Shown: positions 35,970 to 44,402 of the stretch, one piece after another
How positions within the stretch are numbered: position 1 is the stretch's first letter
Layout: the number at the start of each line of letters is the position of its first letter
Source of the DNA: G965267425 sp965267425
GTDB lineage: Bacteria > Bacteroidota > Bacteroidia > Flavobacteriales_E > Vicingaceae
Assembly: GCA_965267425.1 (NCBI GenBank)
Contig: OZ253959.1
Coordinates: 1,302,001-1,366,000 of the forward strand
DNA length: 64,000 bases
Direction: 5' to 3'
Made by a program: the position numbers and the translations under genes
The notes under the pieces: model-generated
Seen by the model: the letters and a program-made list of their open reading frames with translations, nothing else
What the model was told of the DNA's origin: nothing
Database searches by the model: none

Positions 35970-36902
35970 ATGAAAATAGCAATTTACGGAGTAGGTGGAG
36001 TAGGCGGTTATTTTGGTGCTCAGCTTGCCTTGAACCCTGATAACGAAGTACATTTTATAGCACGTGGACAACATGGAGATCATATTCGTGAGCATGGATT
36101 GACTATTCGTACAATAGAACGTGAATATGTGGTGCATCCATCTTCAACCGTTTCAACTGCAGATGCCATAGGTATATGTGATTTGGTATTGGTCAGTGTC
36201 AAAACCTGGCAATTGCCATCTATTATGGAATCATTGAAAAAATTGGTTGGCGATGAAACGTTGGTATTGCCGTTGCTCAATGGCATTTCGGCGATGGATA
36301 TTATCATGAATGGTATTCAGGGTGGACATGTTCTTGGAGGATTGTGTCGCATTGTGGCAAAAATAGATGGCCCTGGTATCATTGATGTAAAAGGTTTAGA
36401 GCCCACTGTGGTATTTGGAGAAATGGCCGGTGAGAAATCGGATCGGGTATTGAATTTACAGCGTGTATTTGAGGCCTGTGGGGTGGCCGTGGAAGTGCCG
36501 GAAGATATCATGTTGGCAGTTTGGAAAAAGTTTATGTTCATTGCTGCATTGAGTGGTGTTGGAGCTTTTTTCGGGAAGGCTGTGGGTGTACTCAGAACTG
36601 AGCAGGAATCCAGAAAAATGTTGGAGTTGTGTTTGCATGAAATTCAGCAATTGGCGGAAGTCAAGGGTATTGGACTGACGAAGGATCATGTGGAGAAAAC
36701 GCTGGCATTTATTGATTCGCTTGACCCTGAAGTCACTGCTTCCATGCAACGTGATATCATGGCTGGAAGGCCATCTGAATTGGAAGGTCAAACGGGTGCT
36801 ATTGTGAAGTTGGCAAAGGAAAATGATGTGCCTATTCCAACAAATCAAAAAATTTATAACGCTTTGCTTCCCAAGGAGTTGAGAGCCAGGCAAGAGAACT
36901 AA
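35970..36902 (+). CDS. 2-dehydropantoate 2-reductase (ketopantoate reductase) family protein
   Basis: A 310-aa NADPH-dependent reductase of the PanE/ApbA family. The N-terminus MKIAIYGVGGVGGYFGAQLA holds the GxGxxG cofactor motif, followed by a VLVSVKTWQ block. The active-site lysine region is VWKKFMFIAALSGVGAFFGK and the C-terminal domain carries MQRDIMAGRPSELEGQTGAIV, typical for PanE. The reaction would be ketopantoate to pantoate in pantothenate biosynthesis. Paralogues in this family can act on other substrates. An upstream start in the same frame is rejected because it adds residues before the Rossmann fold. Confidence 0.88.
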   Translation: MKIAIYGVGGVGGYFGAQLALNPDNEVHFIARGQHGDHIREHGLTIRTIEREYVVHPSSTVSTADAIGICDLVLVSVKTWQLPSIMESLKKLVGDETLVLPLLNGISAMDIIMNGIQGGHVLGGLCRIVAKIDGPGIIDVKGLEPTVVFGEMAGEKSDRVLNLQRVFEACGVAVEVPEDIMLAVWKKFMFIAALSGVGAFFGKAVGVLRTEQESRKMLELCLHEIQQLAEVKGIGLTKDHVEKTLAFIDSLDPEVTASMQRDIMAGRPSELEGQTGAIVKLAKENDVPIPTNQKIYNALLPKELRARQEN

Positions 36903-39295
36903 AAATCGTCGTTGTCGTCATTGGTTCTCGAACGACGCTTAGGTTTAAAGTTGTTGATTTTGTAACCCACGGTAATGGACATGATGGGTGATGTTCTTCT
37001 TCTCATGCGGTAGTTTTGAAATCCAGGACCAAAGCTTTCAGATTTCAGGTACAGGGTTTGAAATACATCTCTTCCTTGTAATACAACGCTCAACTTTTTC
37101 TCAAAAAATTGCTTTTTCAAGGCCATGTGGATAGCGTAATACTCTTCCATGATTCCTTGCGCTGTAGCTGTTGGGCCCGTATAGTTTCCATTGACTTGAA
37201 ATTGCCATTCTTTTGCAATGTAGAACGTGTTGTTGAGTCTGACATTCCAGTTGTTACTTTCATTGTCAAAAGAGACATCCTGCAATTGACCGGTGACTTT
37301 GTAATAAAAGAAGTTTCCCATGAGATCCACATTCCACCATTTAAGTAAGTCCGTGCTGTAAACGGCTTCGAATCCCAAAGAATAATCATTTCCAACGTTT
37401 TCAAAATTGGTAATGACCACATTTGGTGCATACACGCTTTGGACTCTTTCAATTTTATTGTGAGTTACCCGGTAATATCCTTCAAGCGAAAATTGATTTT
37501 TATTGAATTGCTTGGTGTAACCTGCTTCATATGAATCGATGTATTCGGGATCCAAATTCGGGTTTCCGCTTCGCACGTTAAACGCATCCACCCATGTAAC
37601 AAAGGGTTCAAAATGCCAGCTTCTTGGTCGCTCAATTCTACGTGTGTAACTGGTCATGAACTGTTGGTCTTTCGGCAATTTGTAAGAGAAATGGACACTT
37701 GGAAAGTGATCCGGTCTGTTAAGGGTAAGCGAAAGTCCTGAGTCAGGTTGACTTACCGTTCTATCCGTGTATTCCATTCTGTAACCAATCTGGTATCCCA
37801 ACTTATCCAATTCACCACCGAAAATGGCATAGACAGAATAAATATCTCTTTCGTATTTGGTAAGGTTGGCAAATTGATTTTGGAACTCATAACTGTCGGT
37901 TGCTGGATTAAACGTCCAGAATTTGGTGGTATCTCTGGATTCTCCTAATCTTGCTTGTAAACCCGTTTCAAATTTCGATTTTTCACCAATGGGCCTTGCG
38001 TAATCAATTCGCATTCTCCATCTTTCTGAGGGGCCTCTTTCAATGTTGAATTGTCCGTTTGCCAAGCTACCGTCAGGATTAAATTGCTCTGTGGTAATCT
38101 CTTCATTCATGTTTCGGTAGTCATACATCAATTGTCCAGATAGGTAGTGTTTTCGAGAATCGAATTCATGGTGCCAGTCAAACGCAGCGGAATAATAGTC
38201 ACCACCTCGCAAGGCTTCATTAATGCTTAGGAATTGATTTCGATTATTGCTTTGGTTGTCAAATTCAAGAAAGTCCAGTTCCGAAGCATTATCAAAGGTT
38301 CGGTATCCATGATCCAATTTGATGGAGGCCTGATCTTTTTTGGAGACTTCTAATTCTACACCTCCGTTGATATTGTAGGTAAATCGGTGCCATTCTGTAT
38401 CTCCTTCTGATTGAATGTACGAAACGGTGTCGTTGTTTATGGTGGTTCTTCGTTCTTCACTAATTCCAGGAAAGGTTCTGTCATTGTAATTTCCACCCAG
38501 GAAGTAATTGATTTTTTTCTTTCGATAATACAGGATGGCATCACCACCGTAGTTTCCAAAATTTCCTGCATTTAAGTTGACTTGTCCTGAAACACCGTCT
38601 TGTCTATTTTTTTTGGTGATAATGTTTATGATTCCTGATTGGCTATCCGGATCGTATTTTGCTGACGGGTTGGTAATGATTTCTACTTGTTCAATTGACG
38701 ATGCAGGAATTTGATTGAGCGCATCTGTGGGGTCCAGAATACTGGGACGACCATTAATGAGCACCTGAAATGAAGAACTTCCTCTAAGTGAAACACTACC
38801 ATCTATATCCACCTGAACTGACGGAACGTTTTCCAAAATTTCTACAGCTGTACCTGAAACAGCCGTCAGGTTTTTGGATACATTGACCACTTTTTTATCA
38901 ATTTGGTATTCCATGGAAGACACTGTGGACGTAATTTCAACAGCTTTCAAGTCTTTCGCGTTAGATGCCAATTTAATAGGAGGGATTCGGACATCTGGCG
39001 TTTGCTCAGTAACATTAACAAGGTCTGTAAACTTTGGCTTATAGCCGATAAACGAAACTTTGAGGTAATACGTTCCCACTTCCAGATTGGCGACTCTAAA
39101 AAAACCGTTCTCATTTGATACGGCGCCACTGACTAAGGTTGAATCCTGGGCCTTGTATACCGCAATTGTGGCGTACTCAACTGGTGTCTTACTATTTGAT
39201 TGTAATGTCCTACCAGAAATGGAACCTGCTTGAACTTTCGTGGCGAAAGCCAATAACAGCAAAGTGAAGCATATGGACGAATAGTACCGTATCAT
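36899..39295 (-). CDS. Outer-membrane beta-barrel receptor, TonB-dependent type with CarboxypepD_reg domain
   Basis: A 798-aa outer-membrane protein. Signal peptide 1-23 (ends KVQAG), CarboxypepD_reg-like domain about 24-110 (GSISGRTLQSNSKTPVEYATI), plug domain about 125-235 (AVEILENVPSVQVDIDGSVS) and a barrel ending in a Lys/Arg-rich tail. It is of the OMP_b-brl_3/TonB-receptor-like type common in Bacteroidota, and no substrate-specific partner is adjacent. The stop overlaps that of the PanE-like gene by 4 bp. Confidence 0.9.
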   Translation of the reverse strand: MIRYYSSICFTLLLLAFATKVQAGSISGRTLQSNSKTPVEYATIAVYKAQDSTLVSGAVSNENGFFRVANLEVGTYYLKVSFIGYKPKFTDLVNVTEQTPDVRIPPIKLASNAKDLKAVEITSTVSSMEYQIDKKVVNVSKNLTAVSGTAVEILENVPSVQVDIDGSVSLRGSSSFQVLINGRPSILDPTDALNQIPASSIEQVEIITNPSAKYDPDSQSGIINIITKKNRQDGVSGQVNLNAGNFGNYGGDAILYYRKKKINYFLGGNYNDRTFPGISEERRTTINNDTVSYIQSEGDTEWHRFTYNINGGVELEVSKKDQASIKLDHGYRTFDNASELDFLEFDNQSNNRNQFLSINEALRGGDYYSAAFDWHHEFDSRKHYLSGQLMYDYRNMNEEITTEQFNPDGSLANGQFNIERGPSERWRMRIDYARPIGEKSKFETGLQARLGESRDTTKFWTFNPATDSYEFQNQFANLTKYERDIYSVYAIFGGELDKLGYQIGYRMEYTDRTVSQPDSGLSLTLNRPDHFPSVHFSYKLPKDQQFMTSYTRRIERPRSWHFEPFVTWVDAFNVRSGNPNLDPEYIDSYEAGYTKQFNKNQFSLEGYYRVTHNKIERVQSVYAPNVVITNFENVGNDYSLGFEAVYSTDLLKWWNVDLMGNFFYYKVTGQLQDVSFDNESNNWNVRLNNTFYIAKEWQFQVNGNYTGPTATAQGIMEEYYAIHMALKKQFFEKKLSVVLQGRDVFQTLYLKSESFGPGFQNYRMRRRTSPIMSITVGYKINNFKPKRRSRTNDDNDDF

Positions 39296-39548
39296 AAAAA
39301 TGCAAAGAAACAGGTTTGTTTTTGAATGGTGATCCTTCTGTTTGGTAAAAAATGTTAAGATATTGACGACCTATTTAACAATTTCTTTCGGTGGTGAAGC
39401 AGTTTTCATTTTGCTGGTGTCTGTTAATCTCATTTTACAAATCATCTTTTTGAACCTACTATTCTGAACCATTATTGATTTTTTGGAGTGATAGGGTATG
39501 ATGAAATTCATGCTTGTGAAAAATGTTGAAAAAAGATGTGTGTAAATA

Positions 39549-39565
39549 GTTTCACTAAAGGAAAC
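39549..39565. promoter_or_regulatory. Candidate HigBA operator upstream of higB
   Basis: GTTTC (39549-39553) and GAAAC (39561-39565) form an inverted repeat with a 7-bp centre, ending 10 bp before the HigB start. Type II antitoxins normally bind such a site next to their own promoter. Confidence 0.45.
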
Positions 39566-39575
39566 ATTTGTAATT

Positions 39576-39908
39576 TTGAAGGTAAGACTGGTAAAGAAAA
39601 GTACGTTGACGTTGTTTTTTTTGGAGCAACCCAGGAGTTATGTTTCTCTTGAGATTTGGTTATCTAAATTGAAGTATGCCAATTGGGATTGTCCGGAAGA
39701 CATCAGAATGACTTTTGGAAGTGCGGATTTTTTAGGAAAAGGATCAAATCGTATTGTTTTTAATATTGGCGGGAATGCCTATCGAATGATTTGTTTTTAT
39801 CATTTCGGGGTAACCAAAGTTCATTTATTTATCTGTTGGATTGGCACACACGCTGCATATTCCAAAATATGTCGAGACAAAAAGCAATACACTGTTTGGG
39901 ATTTTTGA
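39576..39908 (+). CDS. higB: HigB-family mRNA interferase toxin, TTG start
   Basis: A 110-aa RelE-superfamily toxin of the HigB type. Key blocks are LKYANWDCPEDIRMTFGSADF, RIVFNIGGNAYRMICFY and VHLFICWIGTHAAYSKI, closely matching HigB. The start is the TTG at 39576, since the translated LKVRLVKK fits the family N-terminus and no ATG lies near. The antitoxin-like gene is 290 bp downstream on the same strand, an unusually large gap. HigB toxins cleave translated mRNA on the ribosome. Activity cannot be judged from sequence alone. Confidence 0.85.
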   Translation: MKVRLVKKSTLTLFFLEQPRSYVSLEIWLSKLKYANWDCPEDIRMTFGSADFLGKGSNRIVFNIGGNAYRMICFYHFGVTKVHLFICWIGTHAAYSKICRDKKQYTVWDF

Positions 39909-39926
39909 GTGTTGAGTCCGGGATAG

Positions 39927-39970
39927 TTGAAGTGGTATTGAAGTGGTATTGAAGAGGTATTGAAGAGGTG
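39927..39970 (+). repeat. Four tandem 11-bp repeats between higB and higA
   Basis: Four copies of TTGAAG(T/A)GGT(A/G) in direct succession from 39927 to 39970, ending 228 bp before the antitoxin start. The unit is 11 bp, close to one DNA turn. No family is known to me; it could be a binding array or a slippage-prone satellite. Confidence 0.8.
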
Positions 39971-40146
39971 TTGATGTAATATGATATGATAGATGTTATA
40001 CAAGTGAAGATACAGCCTTCGGGGTGGACAGAATAGAGGTGGAAGATTGCTTATTTTCTTTTGGGTGTGCTGATTTGTAATCTCAGTTTATCAACCATTT
40101 CAGCGTAAATTTATTTGGTGCTTCCTATCAATGGCCTTCTGAAAAT

Positions 40147-40154
40147 TAATTTTG
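40147..40154 (+). promoter_or_regulatory. Candidate separate -7 box of the antitoxin gene
   Basis: TAATTTTG is an exact TAnnTTTG match 44 nt upstream of the HigA ATG. A TTTG at 40114-40117 is too far upstream for a standard -33. If real, the antitoxin has its own promoter. Confidence 0.4.
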
Positions 40155-40198
40155 CTGGTCTTAATGCAATCAATTGTTCATTATTAAATTAATAAACC

Positions 40199-40597
40199 AT
40201 GGGACGGTTAACATACACAGTCATTAAGGACGAAAAACAATATTCAGATTATTGCAAAAAAGTCAAAACATTGCTTGTTGAAGACGAGAAAGCGCATGCG
40301 GATGAAATAGAGTTATTATTCGTTTTAATTGAACATTGGGATAGCCAGCATGCAATTTTCACACATCTTGATCCCATACAACTTCTTCGGGAATTGATGT
40401 CGGATCATGAATTACGAGCCAAGGATTTGGTCTCTATTTTGAATTTATCAAAAGGGACAGTTTCTAAAATATTAAATTATCAAAAAGGGCTTTCAAAAGA
40501 ATCCATTCGCAGATTGTCTTCATATTTCAAAATGTCTCAAGAAGCATTCAATAGGCCCTATACAATGGCAAAGGATGGTTTAACTGCAAAAGTCTGA
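40199..40597 (+). CDS. higA: HigA-family antitoxin, XRE helix-turn-helix
   Basis: A 132-aa antitoxin of the type partnering this HigB group. The N-terminal block LTYTVIKDEKQYSDYCK is typical of the HigA-type antitoxin paired with this HigB family. The C-terminal helix-turn-helix, ELRAKDLVSILNLSKGTVSKILNYQKGLSKESIRRLSSYFKMSQEAFNR, binds the operator. It is expected to neutralise HigB and repress the pair. Usually the two genes lie a few bp apart; here they are separated by 290 bp and may have separate promoters. Confidence 0.85.
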   Translation: MGRLTYTVIKDEKQYSDYCKKVKTLLVEDEKAHADEIELLFVLIEHWDSQHAIFTHLDPIQLLRELMSDHELRAKDLVSILNLSKGTVSKILNYQKGLSKESIRRLSSYFKMSQEAFNRPYTMAKDGLTAKV

Positions 40598-40607
40598 TAA
40601 AGTCTGT

Positions 40608-40629
40608 ACTTATACTCTCGTGTATAAGT
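40608..40629. other. Perfect inverted repeat after higA
   Basis: ACTTATAC (40608-40615) and GTATAAGT (40622-40629), an 8-bp perfect stem with a 6-nt loop, starting 10 bp after the antitoxin stop. There is no strong T-run after it, so it may be an operator for the next gene or a weak terminator. Confidence 0.4.
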
Positions 40630-40715
40630 TGTTTAAATCGTTAATAACCTTTTTTGATTTTGCACGCCTCATTTCAGTAATTCAATATATTAGCCCTGCT
40701 TTGAATTGACCGCTT

Positions 40716-41207
40716 ATGAAAAGAATTATTCTTGTCCGGCACGCTAAGTCGAGCTGGAAAAACGCTGATCTCAGTGATTTCGATCGACCGTTAAATGACC
40801 GTGGCAAAGGAGATTTGGTTACCATGGGTGAACGGTTAAAGGAATACGGATACCTTCCGGACATCATTTTGAGCAGTTCTGCTCGCAGGGCATCAGATAC
40901 GGCTATAGGAATGGGGCAGGCCATTGATTACGCAAAGGATAAGATTGAATTTACTGAAGAGTTGTACATGGCAAACGAGTATGATTTTTATCAACTTTTG
41001 CACAACAGTTCTGATGAGAATGAGACGATTATGATAGTCAGTCATAACCCGGGAATCACTTTTTTTATCAATCATGTGAGTGATGCGTTTATTGACAACA
41101 TTCCCACTTTAGGTGTGGGCATTGTGGAGTTTGACATTGCTCAATGGAAGGATGTGGCAGCTGGTTCTGGCAAGTTGATCAAATTTGATTACCCAAAAAA
41201 TATTTGA
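40716..41207 (+). CDS. SixA-like histidine phosphatase
   Basis: A 163-aa phosphoglycerate-mutase-like (histidine phosphatase) protein. The catalytic motif LVRHAKSSW (His9) is followed by DFDRPLNDRGKGD, LPDIILSSSARRASDTA and MIVSHNPGITFFI with the second catalytic histidine. SixA proteins dephosphorylate histidine phosphocarriers, while other members act on small molecules. Convergent with the first Rhs-tip-like gene. Confidence 0.9.
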   Translation: MKRIILVRHAKSSWKNADLSDFDRPLNDRGKGDLVTMGERLKEYGYLPDIILSSSARRASDTAIGMGQAIDYAKDKIEFTEELYMANEYDFYQLLHNSSDENETIMIVSHNPGITFFINHVSDAFIDNIPTLGVGIVEFDIAQWKDVAAGSGKLIKFDYPKNI

Positions 41208-41263
41208 TTCGAGTATTGGATTCGTGTTCATTGAACGAGTTACACGTTTTAGGATTTGAAAGA

Positions 41264-42208
41264 TTAGCTCGGCAATCTTCTGGACAAATGTTCGAGATCA
41301 CGTTGGGTGATAGCTTCAACTTTTCTAAACGGAAATGTCCATTCTCTGGTCAAATTAACATTAGCAGGACTTGTCTTTGCTGGAAAATATTGTCGATTGA
41401 CGAATTTGTCAAATATTCTTCTATGTGCATCAGTTTGTTCAAAACGCTCATCAAGCAGGGCATCCATTGACACTCTGATATCGTGGTTTTCGGTTTCAAA
41501 ATAGTAGTTGCTTGGAGAGCTTAACATTCTTCTTTGGAGAAATTTGGAATATTTATTTCCAAAGGGAAGTGACGAATAAGAAAAGCTTTTGGCTCCATAA
41601 ATGGGGATTTCATCCGGGACGGCCAATGTTTTTCGGACATTGGAAGATTTTCCAACCAAACCAGGTATAAAATTATTTAATTCTTCATGCACATATTTTC
41701 CTGAATTGCAACCAATTAAATGTAAGGATCTGACTTTGACACCACTGAATTCCTCAACTTCATGGATAAAGTCTCCAACATTAAAGAACTGCCTTTCATC
41801 AATTACTCCTGGCATGTCAAACTTTAGTGGTCCATGTGAATTTATGAAAACACGTCCATCGAATTCTTTTCCCTTAAATTTTTTAGACATGTCAGCCTGG
41901 ATGAACTTTCCTTTCGGATGATATTTATGGTAAATATCGACGTCCAAATAGGTAAAATTAATGACATCTTCTTCTGCAAAATCGTCAACTCGCGCAAGAT
42001 TGAACATTAAGGGTTGCATTCCATCTCTATCTATGGCGGTAGGAGGATTGTTGTTAAATGCTTCAAATAGATTGGCATTGCTATGCTTACTGTCTGTGGA
42101 AAGGAAGGAGCCAACGGATACTTGATGAACTAACATCAGGATGATCAGACTACCGAATTTTCCGTGCATTTTCGTTTTGAATGGAATATGGATTGTCTTG
42201 TAGAACAT
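41264..42208 (-). CDS. Signal-peptide/Rhs-tip/clan-CD-like protein, paralogue A
   Basis: A 314-aa exported protein of unknown family. A signal-like hydrophobic segment (LIILMLVHQVSV) is joined at residue 33 to SFLSTDSKHSNANLFEAFNNNPPTAIDRDG. This is the motif that ends Rhs repeat cores (GRFLSPDP...NNPVNxVDPDG), yet no Rhs repeats precede it. The C-terminal domain has INSHG (His125) and LHLIGCNSG (Cys167), the hydrophobic-HG and hydrophobic-GC arrangement of clan CD cysteine peptidases such as C80. A third conserved block, LLDERFEQTDAH, follows. It is a tandem paralogue of the gene at 42500. The enzyme assignment is a pattern match, not proven. Confidence 0.65.
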   Translation of the reverse strand: MFYKTIHIPFKTKMHGKFGSLIILMLVHQVSVGSFLSTDSKHSNANLFEAFNNNPPTAIDRDGMQPLMFNLARVDDFAEEDVINFTYLDVDIYHKYHPKGKFIQADMSKKFKGKEFDGRVFINSHGPLKFDMPGVIDERQFFNVGDFIHEVEEFSGVKVRSLHLIGCNSGKYVHEELNNFIPGLVGKSSNVRKTLAVPDEIPIYGAKSFSYSSLPFGNKYSKFLQRRMLSSPSNYYFETENHDIRVSMDALLDERFEQTDAHRRIFDKFVNRQYFPAKTSPANVNLTREWTFPFRKVEAITQRDLEHLSRRLPS

Positions 42209-42245
42209 TGCTCGTTGTTTACACTTATTCTCTTTGATTAGATGG

Positions 42246-42253
42246 CAAATGTA
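42246..42253 (-). promoter_or_regulatory. -7 box of Rhs-tip-like paralogue A
   Basis: CAAATGTA on the plus strand is the exact TAnnTTTG box (TACATTTG) on the minus strand, 37 nt upstream of the start. The same AAATGTATT core stands at the same place in front of paralogue B. Confidence 0.45.
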
Positions 42254-42499
42254 TTGGTAGCGGTTGTACTTGAAATAAGTGTTTTTCGAGATTCTAAATT
42301 TGCTGAAAGGTATTGGTCGTTGTATTGGCTTGGCTTGGCAACAAACAGGTGTTTTATTATGTATATATTTCTTTTAATTTTTCTTCGCTCCAAATCAAAT
42401 TCTGATTTTCATATTCAATTATAGGTCTTCAAAGATTTGAACTTATTGAAGATGTAAATCAAAATGGTTTAAGCAAATGTTATTGCACCTGCAAAGTTC

Positions 42500-43447
42500 T
42501 TATTCAGGCAAGGTCAAAGAGCGATTAGGTACTATACCATCCAAGTAGCTGTGTTGAAAATATTCAGTGCGGTCAACTATGTGTCGGTTAGCTCTTCTGC
42601 TTGGTAATTCGGAAACTCGAAAACGTTCCCGATTAACGACTCTTTCAAAAATCTGTCCATGTTCTTGTGTTTGTTCAAATCGTTCATCAAGTAAGGTATG
42701 GTAAGGCACTTCAATGTCCAAGTTCCTAAACCGTTTAAATAGTATACCTTCTGGATAGATCTGAGACCTAAGCTTTTGAAAAAACCGGACAAAAGGATTA
42801 GTTGATAATGTTTTATTAGCAGTAATAAATTTTGATCCATATAATTCAATGTCATCTCTGACATCAGCTGCAATGAGTTCTCCTGATTTGGAAATATTTC
42901 CTCCAATTTGATTTTTTCCAAGAAACATATGAGCACTTCTGCAACCAAGAAAGTGGAAGGACCTAACTTTTGTGCCCGTAAATTCTTCAATTTCATTTAC
43001 AAAATCTCCCAGGTTTCCATCTTGTCTTTTTTCTACTGGTCCTTTTAAATCGAAATTGGCTAACCCGTGTGAATCAACAAATATTCTTCCATCAAACGAC
43101 CGACCTTTAAAAATCGTTTTCAGGTCTGATTGAATGTATTTTGATCCAGCATGTTTAATGTGATATAAATCAAGGTCTTTGTAAGTCATTTTTATGGCAT
43201 CTAATTCCAATTTAGGTTGTAAATATTCTTCATCATATGTTAAGAAAATGGGTTGCTTCCCATTTCTGTCAACCACCGATATTGGACTATTGTTAAACGC
43301 TTCAAAAATGTTTGAGTTGATGTGCATTTCATCTGTGGAAAGAAAGGATCCAAATGAAACCAGATGAAATAAAACCAAAGAGGACAATATGAATACATAT
43401 TTTTTCCAAATTTTTTCGAATGACAAGTAGTTGTTTTTATGAATCAT
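42500..43447 (-). CDS. Signal-peptide/Rhs-tip/clan-CD-like protein, paralogue B
   Basis: A 315-aa paralogue of the previous gene. I place the start at the second in-frame ATG (43447) because the hydrophobic signal segment (YVFILSSLVLFHLVSF) then joins GSFLSTDEMH at residue 33, exactly as in paralogue A. The Rhs-end motif NIFEAFNNSPISVVDRNGKQP follows. The clan-CD-like pair is FVDSHG (His127) and HFLGCRSA (Cys169), and the C-terminal LLDERFEQTQEH block is shared. The two copies are clearly diverged outside these blocks, so the duplication is old. Function unknown. Confidence 0.65.
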   Translation of the reverse strand: MIHKNNYLSFEKIWKKYVFILSSLVLFHLVSFGSFLSTDEMHINSNIFEAFNNSPISVVDRNGKQPIFLTYDEEYLQPKLELDAIKMTYKDLDLYHIKHAGSKYIQSDLKTIFKGRSFDGRIFVDSHGLANFDLKGPVEKRQDGNLGDFVNEIEEFTGTKVRSFHFLGCRSAHMFLGKNQIGGNISKSGELIAADVRDDIELYGSKFITANKTLSTNPFVRFFQKLRSQIYPEGILFKRFRNLDIEVPYHTLLDERFEQTQEHGQIFERVVNRERFRVSELPSRRANRHIVDRTEYFQHSYLDGIVPNRSLTLPE

Positions 43448-43481
43448 AAAATGATAATTTTTGATCAGCAAATGAAGAAGC

Positions 43482-43489
43482 TAAATGTA
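43482..43489 (-). promoter_or_regulatory. Candidate -7 box of Rhs-tip-like paralogue B
   Basis: TAAATGTA on the plus strand is a 7-of-8 match (TACATTTA on the coding strand), 34 nt upstream of the chosen start. AAATGTATT is shared with the site before paralogue A. Confidence 0.4.
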
Positions 43490-43507
43490 TTAAGCTCGTT
43501 CATCCAC

Positions 43508-43723
43508 TTATTGAGTAATACACTTAATTATATAATTAGGTTTTTTGCAAATAGTGTTATCGTCGTTCTGGAAGATGTCTTTTAACTGCCTATATTTTTT
43601 TAAAATTTCTTCGACCAAATTCTTTTTATTGTCAAAATCATATTCTAACTTCGCATAGTCGGATAGGATAGCTGGCGCTCCCTTCCAAACCGCAATCATT
43701 ACCGCCCATTGATTGCATTTCAA
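43508..43723 (-). CDS. Possible small protein or gene remnant
   Basis: A 71-codon open frame upstream of paralogue B on the same strand. The middle (SDYAKLEYDFDNKKNLVEEILKKYRQLKDIF) is a plausible amphipathic helix and the end is Lys/Cys-rich. I recognise no family. It may be a truncated gene or an immunity-like partner, or chance. Confidence 0.3.
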   Translation of the reverse strand: MKCNQWAVMIAVWKGAPAILSDYAKLEYDFDNKKNLVEEILKKYRQLKDIFQNDDNTICKKPNYIIKCITQ

Positions 43724-43796
43724 ACAAAGAGAAGCAGACCTAAGTTTACGAATGCATTGGCATTCCGCCAGTTGAATATGTATTAAATTATTCTTT

Positions 43797-44402
43797 ATGC
43801 AACGAATGTTGAATTATTCGGTGTTGGTTATTTTGTGTGGTATAATGGGTTGTAAGCAATCGCTGACCCCCGAAGAATACATTTCATGGACAGAGACCAA
43901 TGATGAACTTTCCTCTGAACAAGCCATGGGTGATGCGGTCTATGATTTTCGTATGAAACCTGCGGACTATATGATTAGTCGTGAATCTGCGGGTCGTCCT
44001 CTTCAAATGGATACGGTTGAAAACCGAAGAGAGGAGTTGTCAGACATGCTTTATTTCAATTTAAAGATTTACCCTAAAAATGGCCATGCCGATTTGTTGC
44101 GAAAGGATGGCCCGGATATGGGGTTGTACCAACAACGTATTTATTATTATTCTTTCACTTTCCAGCATGACATCAGTCTTGTGAGTGATGGTGATACGCT
44201 CCCTTGTCTATTATACCATTATATACACGATCATGGTTTATCTCCTGAGATGGACTTTACCATGGCATTTGAACGACCTACAACAAATGCCGATTTCATG
44301 ATTGTTGTACAAGATGCGGTGATGAATACGGGCAAATTGACATTTCCGTTTACTGGAGATATATTGACCAATTTACCAGAACTTAAACTATCTTCCTTAT
44401 GA
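43797..44402 (+). CDS. Predicted lipoprotein, unknown function
   Basis: A 201-aa protein with a lipoprotein-type N-terminus (VLVILCGIMGCKQ; lipidation at about Cys19). The mature part contains MLYFNLKIYPKNGHADLLRKDG and YYYSFTFQHDISLVSDGDTLPCLLYHY, without a known domain. Its stop codon overlaps the start of the next gene (ATGA), so the two are translationally coupled. It is divergent from the Rhs-tip-like pair. Confidence 0.7.
   Translation: MQRMLNYSVLVILCGIMGCKQSLTPEEYISWTETNDELSSEQAMGDAVYDFRMKPADYMISRESAGRPLQMDTVENRREELSDMLYFNLKIYPKNGHADLLRKDGPDMGLYQQRIYYYSFTFQHDISLVSDGDTLPCLLYHYIHDHGLSPEMDFTMAFERPTTNADFMIVVQDAVMNTGKLTFPFTGDILTNLPELKLSSL

Larger units (their letters stand above)
43448..43796. 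other. Divergent intergenic region
   Basis: About 350 bp between paralogue B and the lipoprotein gene. It holds the paralogue B promoter, a low-confidence 71-codon frame at 43508-43723 and little else that I can assign. Confidence 0.4.

Noticed and set aside
39571..39578. TAATTTTG, an exact -7 box at the HigB start
   Set aside because: It overlaps the TTG start codon of HigB, whose family N-terminus (KVRLVKK) requires translation from that codon, so the match is probably chance.
39927..39970. CRISPR array
   Set aside because: The repeats are 11 bp, contiguous and without spacers; no cas genes nearby.
39821..40003. 60-codon minus-strand ORF over the HigB 3' end
   Set aside because: Shadow frame of HigB running into the tandem repeats.
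42242..42424. 60-codon plus-strand ORF between the Rhs-tip-like paralogues
   Set aside because: Short, no family resemblance, lies on the promoter of paralogue A.
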